From contig DDNW01000033.1 in the NCBI GenBank assembly GCA_002341345.1, forward strand, positions 7,819 to 13,622: a stretch of 5,804 nt of DNA, in the 5' to 3' direction. Position numbers and translations under genes: made by a program. The notes beneath the pieces are model-generated. The model did no database searches, had not been told where the DNA came from, and was given only the letters and a program-made list of their open reading frames with translations. Origin of the DNA: Erythrobacter sp. UBA2510. GTDB taxonomy: Bacteria > Pseudomonadota > Alphaproteobacteria > Sphingomonadales > Sphingomonadaceae. Below, piece by piece: positions 1 to 5,421 of this stretch (position 1 is the stretch's first letter; each line of letters opens with the position of its first letter).

Positions 1-296
1 TCCAGCTTGATCCAGTTGTACTGGATGTTCTGCCTGGTGGTGAAATGCCCATAGCCGCGATCGTATTTGTCGGCGATGTCGGCCAGCGCATGCATCTGGC
101 GACCGCTCAGCGTGCCATAGGGCACGGCGACGCGCAGCATATAGGCATGCAGCTGAAGGTAGAGGCCGTTCATCAGCCGCAGAGGGCGGAACTGTTCCTC
201 GGTGATGCGGCCTTCGAAGCGGCGCTGTGCCTGGTCGCGAAACTCGGCGACGCGTGCGTCCACCATCGCCTGGTCATATTGGTCGTAAAGATACAT
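1..296 (-). CDS. cysI: Sulfite reductase hemoprotein (nitrite/sulfite reductase family), N-terminal part, cut by window edge
   Basis: This is the first 98 codons of a siroheme and iron-sulfur reductase that reduces sulfite to sulfide with six electrons in assimilatory sulfur metabolism, in the cytoplasm. The reading frame stays open to the left edge. Visible landmarks are the start MYLYDQYDQAM, the stretch RLMNGLYLQLHAYMLRVAVP (residues 40-59) and GHFTTRQNIQ (83-92). In this family the Arg of the TTRQ motif (R88 here) lines the siroheme/substrate pocket. The iron-sulfur cysteines lie further downstream, outside the window. The ATG at 296-294 has a GGTGA Shine-Dalgarno six bases ahead and follows the DUF2849 stop by 15 bp. 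The upstream gene makes the siroheme precursor, which favours sulfite reductase over assimilatory nitrite reductase; the two belong to one family and the N-terminus alone does not fully separate them. Confidence 0.9.
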   Translation of the reverse strand, partial: MYLYDQYDQAMVDARVAEFRDQAQRRFEGRITEEQFRPLRLMNGLYLQLHAYMLRVAVPYGTLSGRQMHALADIADKYDRGYGHFTTRQNIQYNWIKL

Positions 297-311
297 CTCA
301 GTTCACCCGGT
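297..311 (-). promoter_or_regulatory. Ribosome binding site for cysI in a 15-bp gene gap
   Basis: On the minus strand the gap between the DUF2849 stop and the cysI ATG contains GGGTGA followed by six bases. GGTGA matches the region complementary to the 3' end of 16S rRNA. The gap is too short for a promoter, so cysI should be co-transcribed with the genes upstream. Confidence 0.6.
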
Positions 312-614
312 TCAGATCACCCAGTCCCAGCCCTTGGCTTCGGCGGACTTGGCGACGGCAAGATCGGTTCGCACAGTGGGGCCCAGCGCGCGCACGCGGT
401 CCTTGATATGGGCCGGACGCACACCGCCATCGGCATCGCGCTCCGCCTCGATCGCATAGGGCACGTTGACGTTTCGCGCGGCTTCCTCGCGCGCCATGAT
501 CGTCGCGCCGTCCTCGCCCACATCGACCGCATCGTTGATCGAGGGGGACCAGCCTGCGCCGTCCCACCAGACCACGAGGCCCGATTTGAGGTCGTTTCCG
601 GTAAGGATCTTCAA
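312..614 (-). CDS. DUF2849 domain protein, sulfite-reductase-linked, TTG start
   Basis: This is a small acidic soluble protein of 100 residues with no signal peptide or membrane segment. It matches DUF2849, a family of unknown function that I know from alphaproteobacteria between the siroheme methyltransferase and sulfite reductase genes. Recognisable pieces are LTGNDLKSG (residues 4-12), the Trp-rich VVWWDGAGW (14-22), MAREEAARN (40-48) and RPAHIKDRVRALGPTVR (66-82). It has no cysteine, so it is unlikely to be a redox carrier itself. The chosen start is TTG at 614-612, which overlaps the cobA stop as TTGA and has AGGAG eight bases upstream. The next in-frame Met is residue 40, inside the conserved part. 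A role in assembling, or supplying siroheme or electrons to, the sulfite reductase is inferred from position only. Confidence 0.82.
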   Translation of the reverse strand: MKILTGNDLKSGLVVWWDGAGWSPSINDAVDVGEDGATIMAREEAARNVNVPYAIEAERDADGGVRPAHIKDRVRALGPTVRTDLAVAKSAEAKGWDWVI

Positions 615-1369
615 AGTTCGAACTCCTGCGCCAGAGTGGCGATTGCATGGTCGGGTTCAGCGGTGACGCTGCCGATAACGATCAGGGCCGGGCTGCGCAC
701 TTGCTGCCCTTCGACGATCTCGGGCAGGGCGGCGAGCGGTCCGCGCAGTACGCGCATATTGGTGCGCGCGGCATTCTCGATCACTGCGACAGGCACGTCG
801 GGCGTCAGGCCGTCGGCCATGAGCTTCTCAGCAATTTGTGGGGCCGTCTTGACACCCATGTAAATGACGAGCGTGCGACCGTGGCCGGCAAGGCCCGCCC
901 AGTCCTGCTCGGCGAGCCCCTTGCACTGGCCCGCGACGAAACTGACGATGCTGGCATGATCTCGGTGGGTCAGCGGAATCTGTGCTGCCGCCGCCGCGCC
1001 GTTCGCTGCCGAGATACCGGGAACGACCTCGACCGACACGCCAGCGGCGCGGGCGAGTTCCGCCTCTTCGCCGCCGCGCCCGAAGATGAACGGGTCGCCG
1101 CCCTTGAGGCGCACGACATCATGTCCGGCAAGTGCCTCGGTTACGAGCAGGGCGCTGATCTCTTCCTGGGGCAGGGTGTGGTGCGAACGTCTTTTCGCGA
1201 CACTGACCAGACGCGCGTCGGGACGCGCCATGGCGAGGATCGCGGGATCGACCAGCCCGTCATGCACGATCAGGCTGGCCGCCTCGATCAGCCGCGCGGC
1301 GCGCAAGGTCAGCAGGTCCGGATCGCCCGGTCCTGCGCCAACGAGATAGATGGTGCCAGCTGCTGCCAT
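611..1369 (-). CDS. cobA: Uroporphyrinogen-III C-methyltransferase (SUMT), single-domain
   Basis: This enzyme transfers two methyl groups from S-adenosylmethionine to uroporphyrinogen III to give precorrin-2, the branch point to siroheme and cobalamin. At 252 residues it has the length of a stand-alone SUMT. It lacks the N-terminal precorrin-2 dehydrogenase/ferrochelatase half of fused CysG, so that activity must be encoded elsewhere. Family motifs are YLVGAGPGDPDLLTLRA (residues 8-24), PQEEI (67-71), VRLKGGDPFIFGRGGEE (86-102, SAM-binding region), VPGISAANGAAA (116-127) and PLTHRDHA (132-139). The ATG at 1369-1367 is the only plausible start, since the conserved region begins by residue 6 and no start codon lies closely upstream in frame. 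It has no clear Shine-Dalgarno. Its 3' end overlaps DUF2849 by 4 bp, and cysI follows, so the siroheme is probably for sulfite reductase. Confidence 0.95.
   Translation of the reverse strand: MAAAGTIYLVGAGPGDPDLLTLRAARLIEAASLIVHDGLVDPAILAMARPDARLVSVAKRRSHHTLPQEEISALLVTEALAGHDVVRLKGGDPFIFGRGGEEAELARAAGVSVEVVPGISAANGAAAAAQIPLTHRDHASIVSFVAGQCKGLAEQDWAGLAGHGRTLVIYMGVKTAPQIAEKLMADGLTPDVPVAVIENAARTNMRVLRGPLAALPEIVEGQQVRSPALIVIGSVTAEPDHAIATLAQEFEL
623..627 (-). promoter_or_regulatory. Strong Shine-Dalgarno inside the end of cobA, fixing the TTG start of DUF2849
   Basis: The minus strand reads AGGAG here, within the last codons of cobA and eight bases before the TTG. With the TTGA overlap, it points to re-initiation or coupled translation from this rare start codon. 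Confidence 0.7.
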
Positions 1370-1445
1370 GCTGAGGAGATGGCCGTTCGGGCCAGAACGC
1401 GCCAGCGAGAATGGTTTGGGGTGGGGTTAGGCCAGCTTTAGTGCT
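1370..1445 (-). other. 76-bp leader between the mscS-like gene and cobA; likely 5' region of the cobA-cysI transcript
   Basis: This gap is large compared with neighbouring junctions, so it is a reasonable place for a promoter, but I see no convincing -35/-10 pair. It holds two overlapping inverted repeats that cannot form together: TGGCC/GGCCA (1380-1384 with 1390-1394) and CGTTC/GAACG (1384-1388 with 1395-1399). The minus strand just ahead of the cobA ATG reads CATCTCCTCAGC, which resembles the anti-Shine-Dalgarno rather than a Shine-Dalgarno. There is no U-run, so it does not look like an intrinsic terminator for the mscS-like gene. Confidence 0.35.
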
Positions 1446-2549
1446 CTATTCCGAAGTATGTCCCTTGGACGCCACTCGCTGCGAGATAGCGGCGACAAGT
1501 TGCTGGAATTGCTCGTTGTTGCGCAGGTTGAGGTCGCGCTGCGGGAAGGGGATCTCGATGTCGTTTTCCTGAAACAGATCCCACAGCCGGTTGAGCACGT
1601 CGCTGCGGACATTGCCGACGCCCATTTCCGGATCGGTGATCCAGCAATGAATGATGAAATTGACCGAGCTATCGCCATACTCGCTCATCCACACGGTCGG
1701 CGGGGGCGTTTCAAGGACGCGCTTGCAGGCCTTGGCTGCCTGCAACATCAGCTCCTGCGCCAGCTTCATATCGCTGCTGTAGGATACCCCGACATTGACC
1801 TGCATGCGCACGTTGCGGCTGGAATAGGACCAGTTCTCGACCTGATTGATCATCAGGTTTTCGTTCGGGATCAGATATTCGCGTTCGTCGCGCGTGGTCA
1901 CCGAGACCGCGCGAATGCCGATCTTGCGGATCTGGCCGAAGGTCTCGTTGCCCGCCTGATCGGCGATTGCGATGACGTCACCCGGCTTGATCGAACGGTC
2001 CATCAGCAGGATGATCCCGGCGATCAGATTACCGAAGGTCTTTTGCAGGCCGAAGCCAATGGCGAGACCGAAGGCGCCAGAGAATACTGCCAGCGCGGTC
2101 AGGTCGATGCCGAGGATGTCGATGCCGATGAAGAATGCCAGCGCCCAGACGGCGATGGTCAGCAATTTTTCGCCCAGCAGGCGTTGCGCCGATTCCAGCC
2201 GGGTAAACCGCTTGAGCGCGCCATGGGCCATTTTGCTGCCGAGGCGGGCGAAGACGATCACCCCGACCACGACCATGATCACGACCAGCACGGTCCAGAC
2301 CGAGAAGCGGGTGTCGGCGACCGTAAAGCCCAGCGAATCGAGATGTTCGATCACGCTGGCAATTGTATTGCTCTGTTCGGAGACCACGCCCTTCAGCGCC
2401 TCGGCCCCGGCAACCGCCTCTCCTCCGGCATCCTCTGGCGAAGGTGTGGGGGTGGGCAATGGCGTCGCGCTGGCAGTGACGTCAGGAATAATGTCAGCGG
2501 CCTCGCTGGCGGTGGCTTGGGGGGGTGCTTGGGTGCTGGCTGTCGTCAT
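1446..2549 (-). CDS. MscS-family small-conductance mechanosensitive channel
   Basis: This is an inner-membrane channel of the MscS family, which opens under membrane tension to release solutes during hypo-osmotic shock. With the start at 2549 it has 367 residues. Residues 1-60 are a low-complexity Ala/Thr/Pro/Ser segment without a signal peptide. Membrane helices lie near 84-102 and 129-147. The pore helix TM3 spans about 151-182 with the Gly/Ala-rich GAFGLAIGFGLQKTFGNLIA (158-177). The beta domain includes RSIKPGDVIAI (185-195) and YLIPNENLMINQ (225-236), and the C-terminal domain ends near IEIPFPQRDL (331-340). The size is close to the E. coli MscS class (about 290 residues) plus the N-terminal extension. 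ATG 2549-2547 overlaps the metC stop as ATGA, indicating coupled translation; an upstream in-frame ATG at 2669 would lie deep inside metC and is rejected. The stop is TAG. The ion or solute preference cannot be read from the sequence. Confidence 0.92.
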   Translation of the reverse strand: MTTASTQAPPQATASEAADIIPDVTASATPLPTPTPSPEDAGGEAVAGAEALKGVVSEQSNTIASVIEHLDSLGFTVADTRFSVWTVLVVIMVVVGVIVFARLGSKMAHGALKRFTRLESAQRLLGEKLLTIAVWALAFFIGIDILGIDLTALAVFSGAFGLAIGFGLQKTFGNLIAGIILLMDRSIKPGDVIAIADQAGNETFGQIRKIGIRAVSVTTRDEREYLIPNENLMINQVENWSYSSRNVRMQVNVGVSYSSDMKLAQELMLQAAKACKRVLETPPPTVWMSEYGDSSVNFIIHCWITDPEMGVGNVRSDVLNRLWDLFQENDIEIPFPQRDLNLRNNEQFQQLVAAISQRVASKGHTSE

Positions 2550-3778
2550 ATCTCGTCCATCGCAGCAAGGGCCTGGGCGACATCGTGCCGCAAATCGGCC
2601 TCGTCTTCCAGTCCGATGGACAGGCGCACGCCATAGGGATTGTCCTGCCCCCAATTCGCGGGCGGCCACGCCGTCGCGCTGCGCGCGCCCTCGGCATTGA
2701 TCGGCAGGGCAAGGCTTTCAAAGCCGCCCCAGCTGTAGCCGAGCCCGAAATGATTGAGCGCATCGAGGAAGCGCGCCCGGTGTTCTGCCGTGCGACCCTC
2801 GATCACGAAGCTGAACAGGCCGCAGCCACCGGTAAAGTCGCGCGCCCAGAAGTCGTGGCCCGGGGAGCCGGGCAGCATCGGACAGAGCACCTGCGCCACC
2901 TGCGGTTGCCGGGCCAGCCATTCGGCCAGCGCCAGCGCGGTCGCGGTCGAGCGTTCGAGCCGCAGCGGCATGGTCCTGAGGCCCCGTAGCACCAGTGCCG
3001 CATCGTCGGGCGAAACGACATGGCCGAGCATCTGCGCGGTCAGGCGCAGCTTACCATAATATTTGCCCGTCGTGCTGACCGATCCCATCATGACGTCCGA
3101 ATGGCCGCCCGCATGCTTGGTCAGGCTGGTAATCGCGATGTCGCAGCCATGGCGTAGCGGCGCAAAGCCGATGGCGCTGGCCCAGGTGTTGTCGCAGAGC
3201 GTCACCGCCCCCTTGCCCTGCGCAATGGCCGCAAGCGCGGGGATATCACACACCTCCATCGTCAGGCTGCCGGGGCTTTCGAGCATCACCGCCTTGGTCC
3301 GCTCGCAGAACTGGTCAGCGAAACCGTCCACGTCGAGCGGGTCGAAATAGCGGGTTTCGATCCCGCGCGGTCCGAGCAGCCGATTGGCGAGTATGCGCGT
3401 CGGCTCGTAGACATTATCGGTGACGAGCAGCACGTCGCCCGCATCGAGCACGCTCAGTAACGCCCCGGCGATGGCGGCAACGCCGCTGGGATAAAGCTGC
3501 GTGCCCGTCGCACCTTCTTCCAACTCGGTCAGTGCTTCGGCCAGCGACCATTGCGTCGGTCCGCCGCGCCTGCCGTAATAGAAATGCCCGTCCTTGTTGG
3601 GGCGACCCTTCGCGAGGTCGGCCATGTCGTCATACAGATGGGTGCTGGCGCGCCAGATCGGCGGGGTGACCACGCCGCCGGGCAGGCCGGGAACACTGGT
3701 CCATTGTTTGCGACGGCCGGCCTCTGCGGCGCGGGTGGCGCGGCCCGGCTTGGTCTTATCGTCGTCCTTGTCGGCCAT
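2546..3778 (-). CDS. metC: Cystathionine beta-lyase (PLP-dependent, Cys/Met metabolism family)
   Basis: This enzyme splits cystathionine into homocysteine, pyruvate and ammonia, the penultimate step of methionine synthesis by transsulfuration, in the cytoplasm. The 410 residues show the fold-type I PLP pattern: FYYGRRGGPTQWSL (66-79, cofactor phosphate contacts from the neighbouring subunit), YPSGVAAIAG (96-105), DNTWAS (196-201, Asp to the pyridine nitrogen), SLTKHAGGHSDVMMG (218-232, K221 the Schiff-base lysine), and YSWGGFESL (348-356) with R385 in the position of the substrate-carboxylate Arg. ESPGSLTMEV (167-176) and the YSWGGFESL motif resemble E. coli MetC more than gamma-synthases or gamma-lyases. 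The first 25 residues are a charged extension rich in Lys, Asp and Arg. ATG 3778 directly follows the sseA stop (TGAATG), with AGGA six bases ahead; the stop overlaps the mscS-like start. Cysteine desulfhydrase side activity is possible. Confidence 0.93.
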   Translation of the reverse strand: MADKDDDKTKPGRATRAAEAGRRKQWTSVPGLPGGVVTPPIWRASTHLYDDMADLAKGRPNKDGHFYYGRRGGPTQWSLAEALTELEEGATGTQLYPSGVAAIAGALLSVLDAGDVLLVTDNVYEPTRILANRLLGPRGIETRYFDPLDVDGFADQFCERTKAVMLESPGSLTMEVCDIPALAAIAQGKGAVTLCDNTWASAIGFAPLRHGCDIAITSLTKHAGGHSDVMMGSVSTTGKYYGKLRLTAQMLGHVVSPDDAALVLRGLRTMPLRLERSTATALALAEWLARQPQVAQVLCPMLPGSPGHDFWARDFTGGCGLFSFVIEGRTAEHRARFLDALNHFGLGYSWGGFESLALPINAEGARSATAWPPANWGQDNPYGVRLSIGLEDEADLRHDVAQALAAMDEI

Positions 3779-4624
3779 TCAGCGTCCTGTCGCCTTGGGG
3801 GTCGCCGGGTCGGCGCCCCATTCACTCCAGCTGCCGTCATAGAGCGCATTGTCGCTCTGGCCGATCAGGTCGAGCCCGAACAACAGGACAGAGGCGGTGA
3901 TGCCGCTGCCGCAGGAGGTGGTGATGGGCCGCGACAGATCGACGCCCGCCGCTTCGAAGGCGGATTTGATGTCAGCGGGGCTCTTGAAGGTGCCGTCTTC
4001 GGCGAGCAATTCGCCGAAGGGCAGGTTCTTCGAACCGGGGATGTGACCGGCGGTGACACCGGGGCGGAAGTCCTCTGCCTCGCCCGCAAAGCGCGCCGCG
4101 TCGCGCGCATCGACGACCTGTTCGGCATGACAGTCGAGATTGGCGAGCATGTCGGCCTTGGTCCGGACCGCGCCTGCGCCTGCACCTGCGTTTGCGGAAA
4201 AGGTCACTGGGGCGATCTGTGGCATGCCGCTTTCAAACGGGCGCCCCTCGGCGCGCCACTTGCCGAGGCCCCCGTCAAGGACGAACAGGTGCTGCATCCC
4301 GTAGAGGCGGGCGATCAGCCAGGCGCGCGCGGCGGAGCGTAGCTTGCTGTCGTCGTAGAAAACCACTGGCGTGTTTGCGCTCACGCCTAGTGCACCCATA
4401 GCCTGCGCGAACAATTCGCGGTGCGCGTCCGAACCCAGCGGGGCCTCGGGCGTCGGGCCGATGCCCTTCAGGTTCATGAAGCGCGCGCCGGGGACATGCG
4501 CAGCCTCGAACTCGGCGCGGGCGTCGCGCTGGGCATCGGGCAGGTGGGCGGAGGCGTCGAGCACGACGTGAGTGCCATCGGACAAATGGTCGGATAGCCA
4601 ATTGGTGGTGACGAGGGTGGACAT
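3779..4624 (-). CDS. sseA: 3-mercaptopyruvate / thiosulfate sulfurtransferase (two rhodanese domains)
   Basis: This enzyme moves a sulfane sulfur from 3-mercaptopyruvate (or thiosulfate) to a thiol acceptor or cyanide through a cysteine persulfide. The 281 residues form two rhodanese domains. The N-terminal one (about 5-130; EFEAAHVPGARFMNLKGI at 38-55, VFYDDSKLRSAARAW at 88-102, VLDGGLGKW at 115-123) is non-catalytic. The C-terminal one (about 153-271) carries VDARDAARFAGE (171-182), GHIPGSKNLPF (193-203) and the active loop CGSGIT at 238-243, with C238 the persulfide cysteine. CGSG followed by a small residue and Thr is typical of mercaptopyruvate sulfurtransferases, while classical rhodaneses have a CRKG-type loop; that favours the mercaptopyruvate assignment. 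An Ala/Gly linker NAGAGAGAV (144-152) joins the domains. The ATG start is preceded by a 62-bp gap without a clear Shine-Dalgarno, and metC follows with no spacer. The physiological acceptor is unknown. Confidence 0.93.
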   Translation of the reverse strand: MSTLVTTNWLSDHLSDGTHVVLDASAHLPDAQRDARAEFEAAHVPGARFMNLKGIGPTPEAPLGSDAHRELFAQAMGALGVSANTPVVFYDDSKLRSAARAWLIARLYGMQHLFVLDGGLGKWRAEGRPFESGMPQIAPVTFSANAGAGAGAVRTKADMLANLDCHAEQVVDARDAARFAGEAEDFRPGVTAGHIPGSKNLPFGELLAEDGTFKSPADIKSAFEAAGVDLSRPITTSCGSGITASVLLFGLDLIGQSDNALYDGSWSEWGADPATPKATGR

Positions 4625-4647
4625 GCTGCTACCGGCGTAGCTGCCGG
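4625..4647 (-). promoter_or_regulatory. Leader of sseA with two mutually exclusive hairpins against the start codon
   Basis: Directly before the sseA ATG, GCTAC at 4628-4632 pairs with GTAGC at 4637-4641 around a 4-base loop, extendable past a T-T mismatch to 4625-4644. CCGGC at 4632-4636 can instead pair with GCCGG at 4643-4647. Both share bases, so only one can form at a time. No Shine-Dalgarno is visible here. In GC-rich DNA short stems are common, so function is unproven. Confidence 0.3.
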
Positions 4648-4665
4648 GGCGGGGGCATGCAATCC

Positions 4666-4692
4666 GCCTGAGAAAATCCGGGCGTCTCAGGC
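4666..4692 (-). terminator. Perfect 8-bp inverted repeat at the 3' end of the membrane protein gene, terminator-like
   Basis: GCCTGAGA (4666-4673) and TCTCAGGC (4685-4692) form a perfect 8-bp stem with an 11-base loop. In the minus-strand transcript the 5' arm contains the UGA stop of the upstream gene, so the hairpin would form just as that gene ends. No U-run follows, so it is a weak or factor-assisted terminator, or an RNA 3'-end stabiliser, rather than a classic intrinsic terminator. It lies ahead of sseA and could separate the two transcripts. Confidence 0.4.
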
Positions 4693-5340
4693 AATCTGGC
4701 GCGCCAGCAGCAATTCATGGGTGGCACGTCCCAGTGCCAGATCGATTGGCTCGACCGCAGCGATCCTCGCGCCCGGCTGGTGACGGGCCTTGCCGATGAC
4801 CCACGCGCTGGTCTGCGGCGCGAGATTGGCGGCGAGGACGCGCAGGCGCACGATGGCGACGACGGGCTTTCCCTCCTCCCCCGGTTCGAGCGGCAAGGTC
4901 AGCGTGCCCGTCTGCTGAAAAGCCTCGCCCGGATCGAGCCGAGAACGGGTGAGGGGATCATTGCCGCTGACCGGGCCCGACAGCATCGGCCCCAGCCTTT
5001 CCGGGTCGCGCTCTCCCTTGGCGCTCGACAGCGCCAGATAGGCGCGCAGCGAGACGATCGGATGCCCGGCGCAATTGTCGAGCGCGAGGCGATAGTCGAC
5101 CTCCACCTGGTTTGCGCCGACGCGCATCTGGACCGGCACCAGCGCAATGGCGAGCATGTTGGAGTTCAAGGCGGCGTCCTCTGGCTGGGCGTCGGGTTCA
5201 GGCGCGATCGGGTGCTCTTCAGGCGCGATCGGGGCGGCGGACTGGGTACGCTTGCGCATCAGCCAGACCACAGCAAACAGCGCAGCGATTCCGGCCAGAA
5301 CAGCCAGCACGGCCACGACAACATTGACACTCTCTGGCAT
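4687..5340 (-). CDS. Unrecognised single-pass membrane protein with a Pro/Glu linker and a beta-rich domain
   Basis: I do not recognise a family for this 217-residue protein. Residues 5-28 form one strong hydrophobic helix, followed by RKR (29-31); with the acidic start MPES this suggests, by the positive-inside rule, an outside N-terminus and a cytoplasmic C-terminal domain. There is no signal-peptidase or lipobox site. Residues 33-57 are a Pro/Ala/Glu linker containing PIAPE twice (37-41, 44-48). Residues 58-217 have alternating hydrophobic residues (for example ALVPVQMRVG, VEVDYRLALDN, VAIVRLRVLAA) and few charges, which I read as a beta-sandwich-like domain; that is an inference. The ATG at 5340 has AAAGG six bases ahead, a good start. 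It heads the minus-strand gene run and is divergent from queF. Codon pattern and GC look like those of its neighbours, so it is probably native. Confidence 0.8.
   Translation of the reverse strand: MPESVNVVVAVLAVLAGIAALFAVVWLMRKRTQSAAPIAPEEHPIAPEPDAQPEDAALNSNMLAIALVPVQMRVGANQVEVDYRLALDNCAGHPIVSLRAYLALSSAKGERDPERLGPMLSGPVSGNDPLTRSRLDPGEAFQQTGTLTLPLEPGEEGKPVVAIVRLRVLAANLAPQTSAWVIGKARHQPGARIAAVEPIDLALGRATHELLLARQIA
5197..5233. repeat. Imperfect 21-bp tandem duplication with a 16-bp exact core
   Basis: TTCAGGCGCGATCGGG occurs at 5197-5212 and again at 5218-5233, a period of 21 bp or seven codons. It encodes the two PIAPE units in the linker of the membrane protein and keeps the frame. Replication slippage in a flexible linker explains it. 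Confidence 0.85.
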
Positions 5341-5421
5341 GTTTTGCCTTTAACTATCTCTTTTGCGACCTGAAAATCCTCGCCTTGCCAGCCTTGTGCA
5401 AAATCGCCATCACCTGCGCCG
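5341..5421. promoter_or_regulatory. 81-bp divergent intergenic region between the membrane protein gene and queF
   Basis: Promoters for both directions should lie here, since both genes start at its edges. It is clearly more AT-rich than the surrounding genes. The hexamer TTTTGC occurs at 5342-5347 and 5361-5366, and inverted (GCAAAA) at 5398-5403. The minus-strand TTGCAC near 5401-5396 could be a -35 box, but the matching -10 (GATTTT) is poor. I cannot name a firm promoter, and I see no structure resembling a preQ1 riboswitch. Confidence 0.45.

Noticed and set aside
45..1441. Long plus-strand open frames (45-863 and 647-1441) opposite cysI, DUF2849 and cobA
   Set aside because: They are shadows of convincing minus-strand genes, with no motif and no plausible start signal. 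The AGGAG at 1373-1377 on the plus strand directly touches an ATG, too close to act as its Shine-Dalgarno.
1458..2636. 392-codon open frame on the plus strand opposite the mscS-like gene
   Set aside because: It is a mirror of the GC-rich codon pattern of the real gene; its product is low-complexity (Asp/His/Gln-rich) with no family motif, while the minus strand encodes a clear MscS protein.
2550..2669. Upstream ATG that would extend the mscS-like protein by 40 residues
   Set aside because: The extension lies wholly within metC, is Arg/Gly/Pro-rich with no membrane or signal character, and the ATGA overlap start at 2549 is the normal arrangement.
3551..4342. 263-codon plus-strand open frame opposite metC and sseA
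   Set aside because: It spans two well-supported minus-strand genes and has no recognisable domain.
4717..5373. 218-codon plus-strand open frame opposite the unassigned membrane protein
   Set aside because: The minus-strand frame has a good Shine-Dalgarno, a clean transmembrane helix and a sensible start; the plus frame has none of these.
5341..5421. preQ1 riboswitch ahead of queF
   Set aside because: The 81-bp gap shows no compact stem plus A-rich tail of that class, and no stem at all near the queF start.
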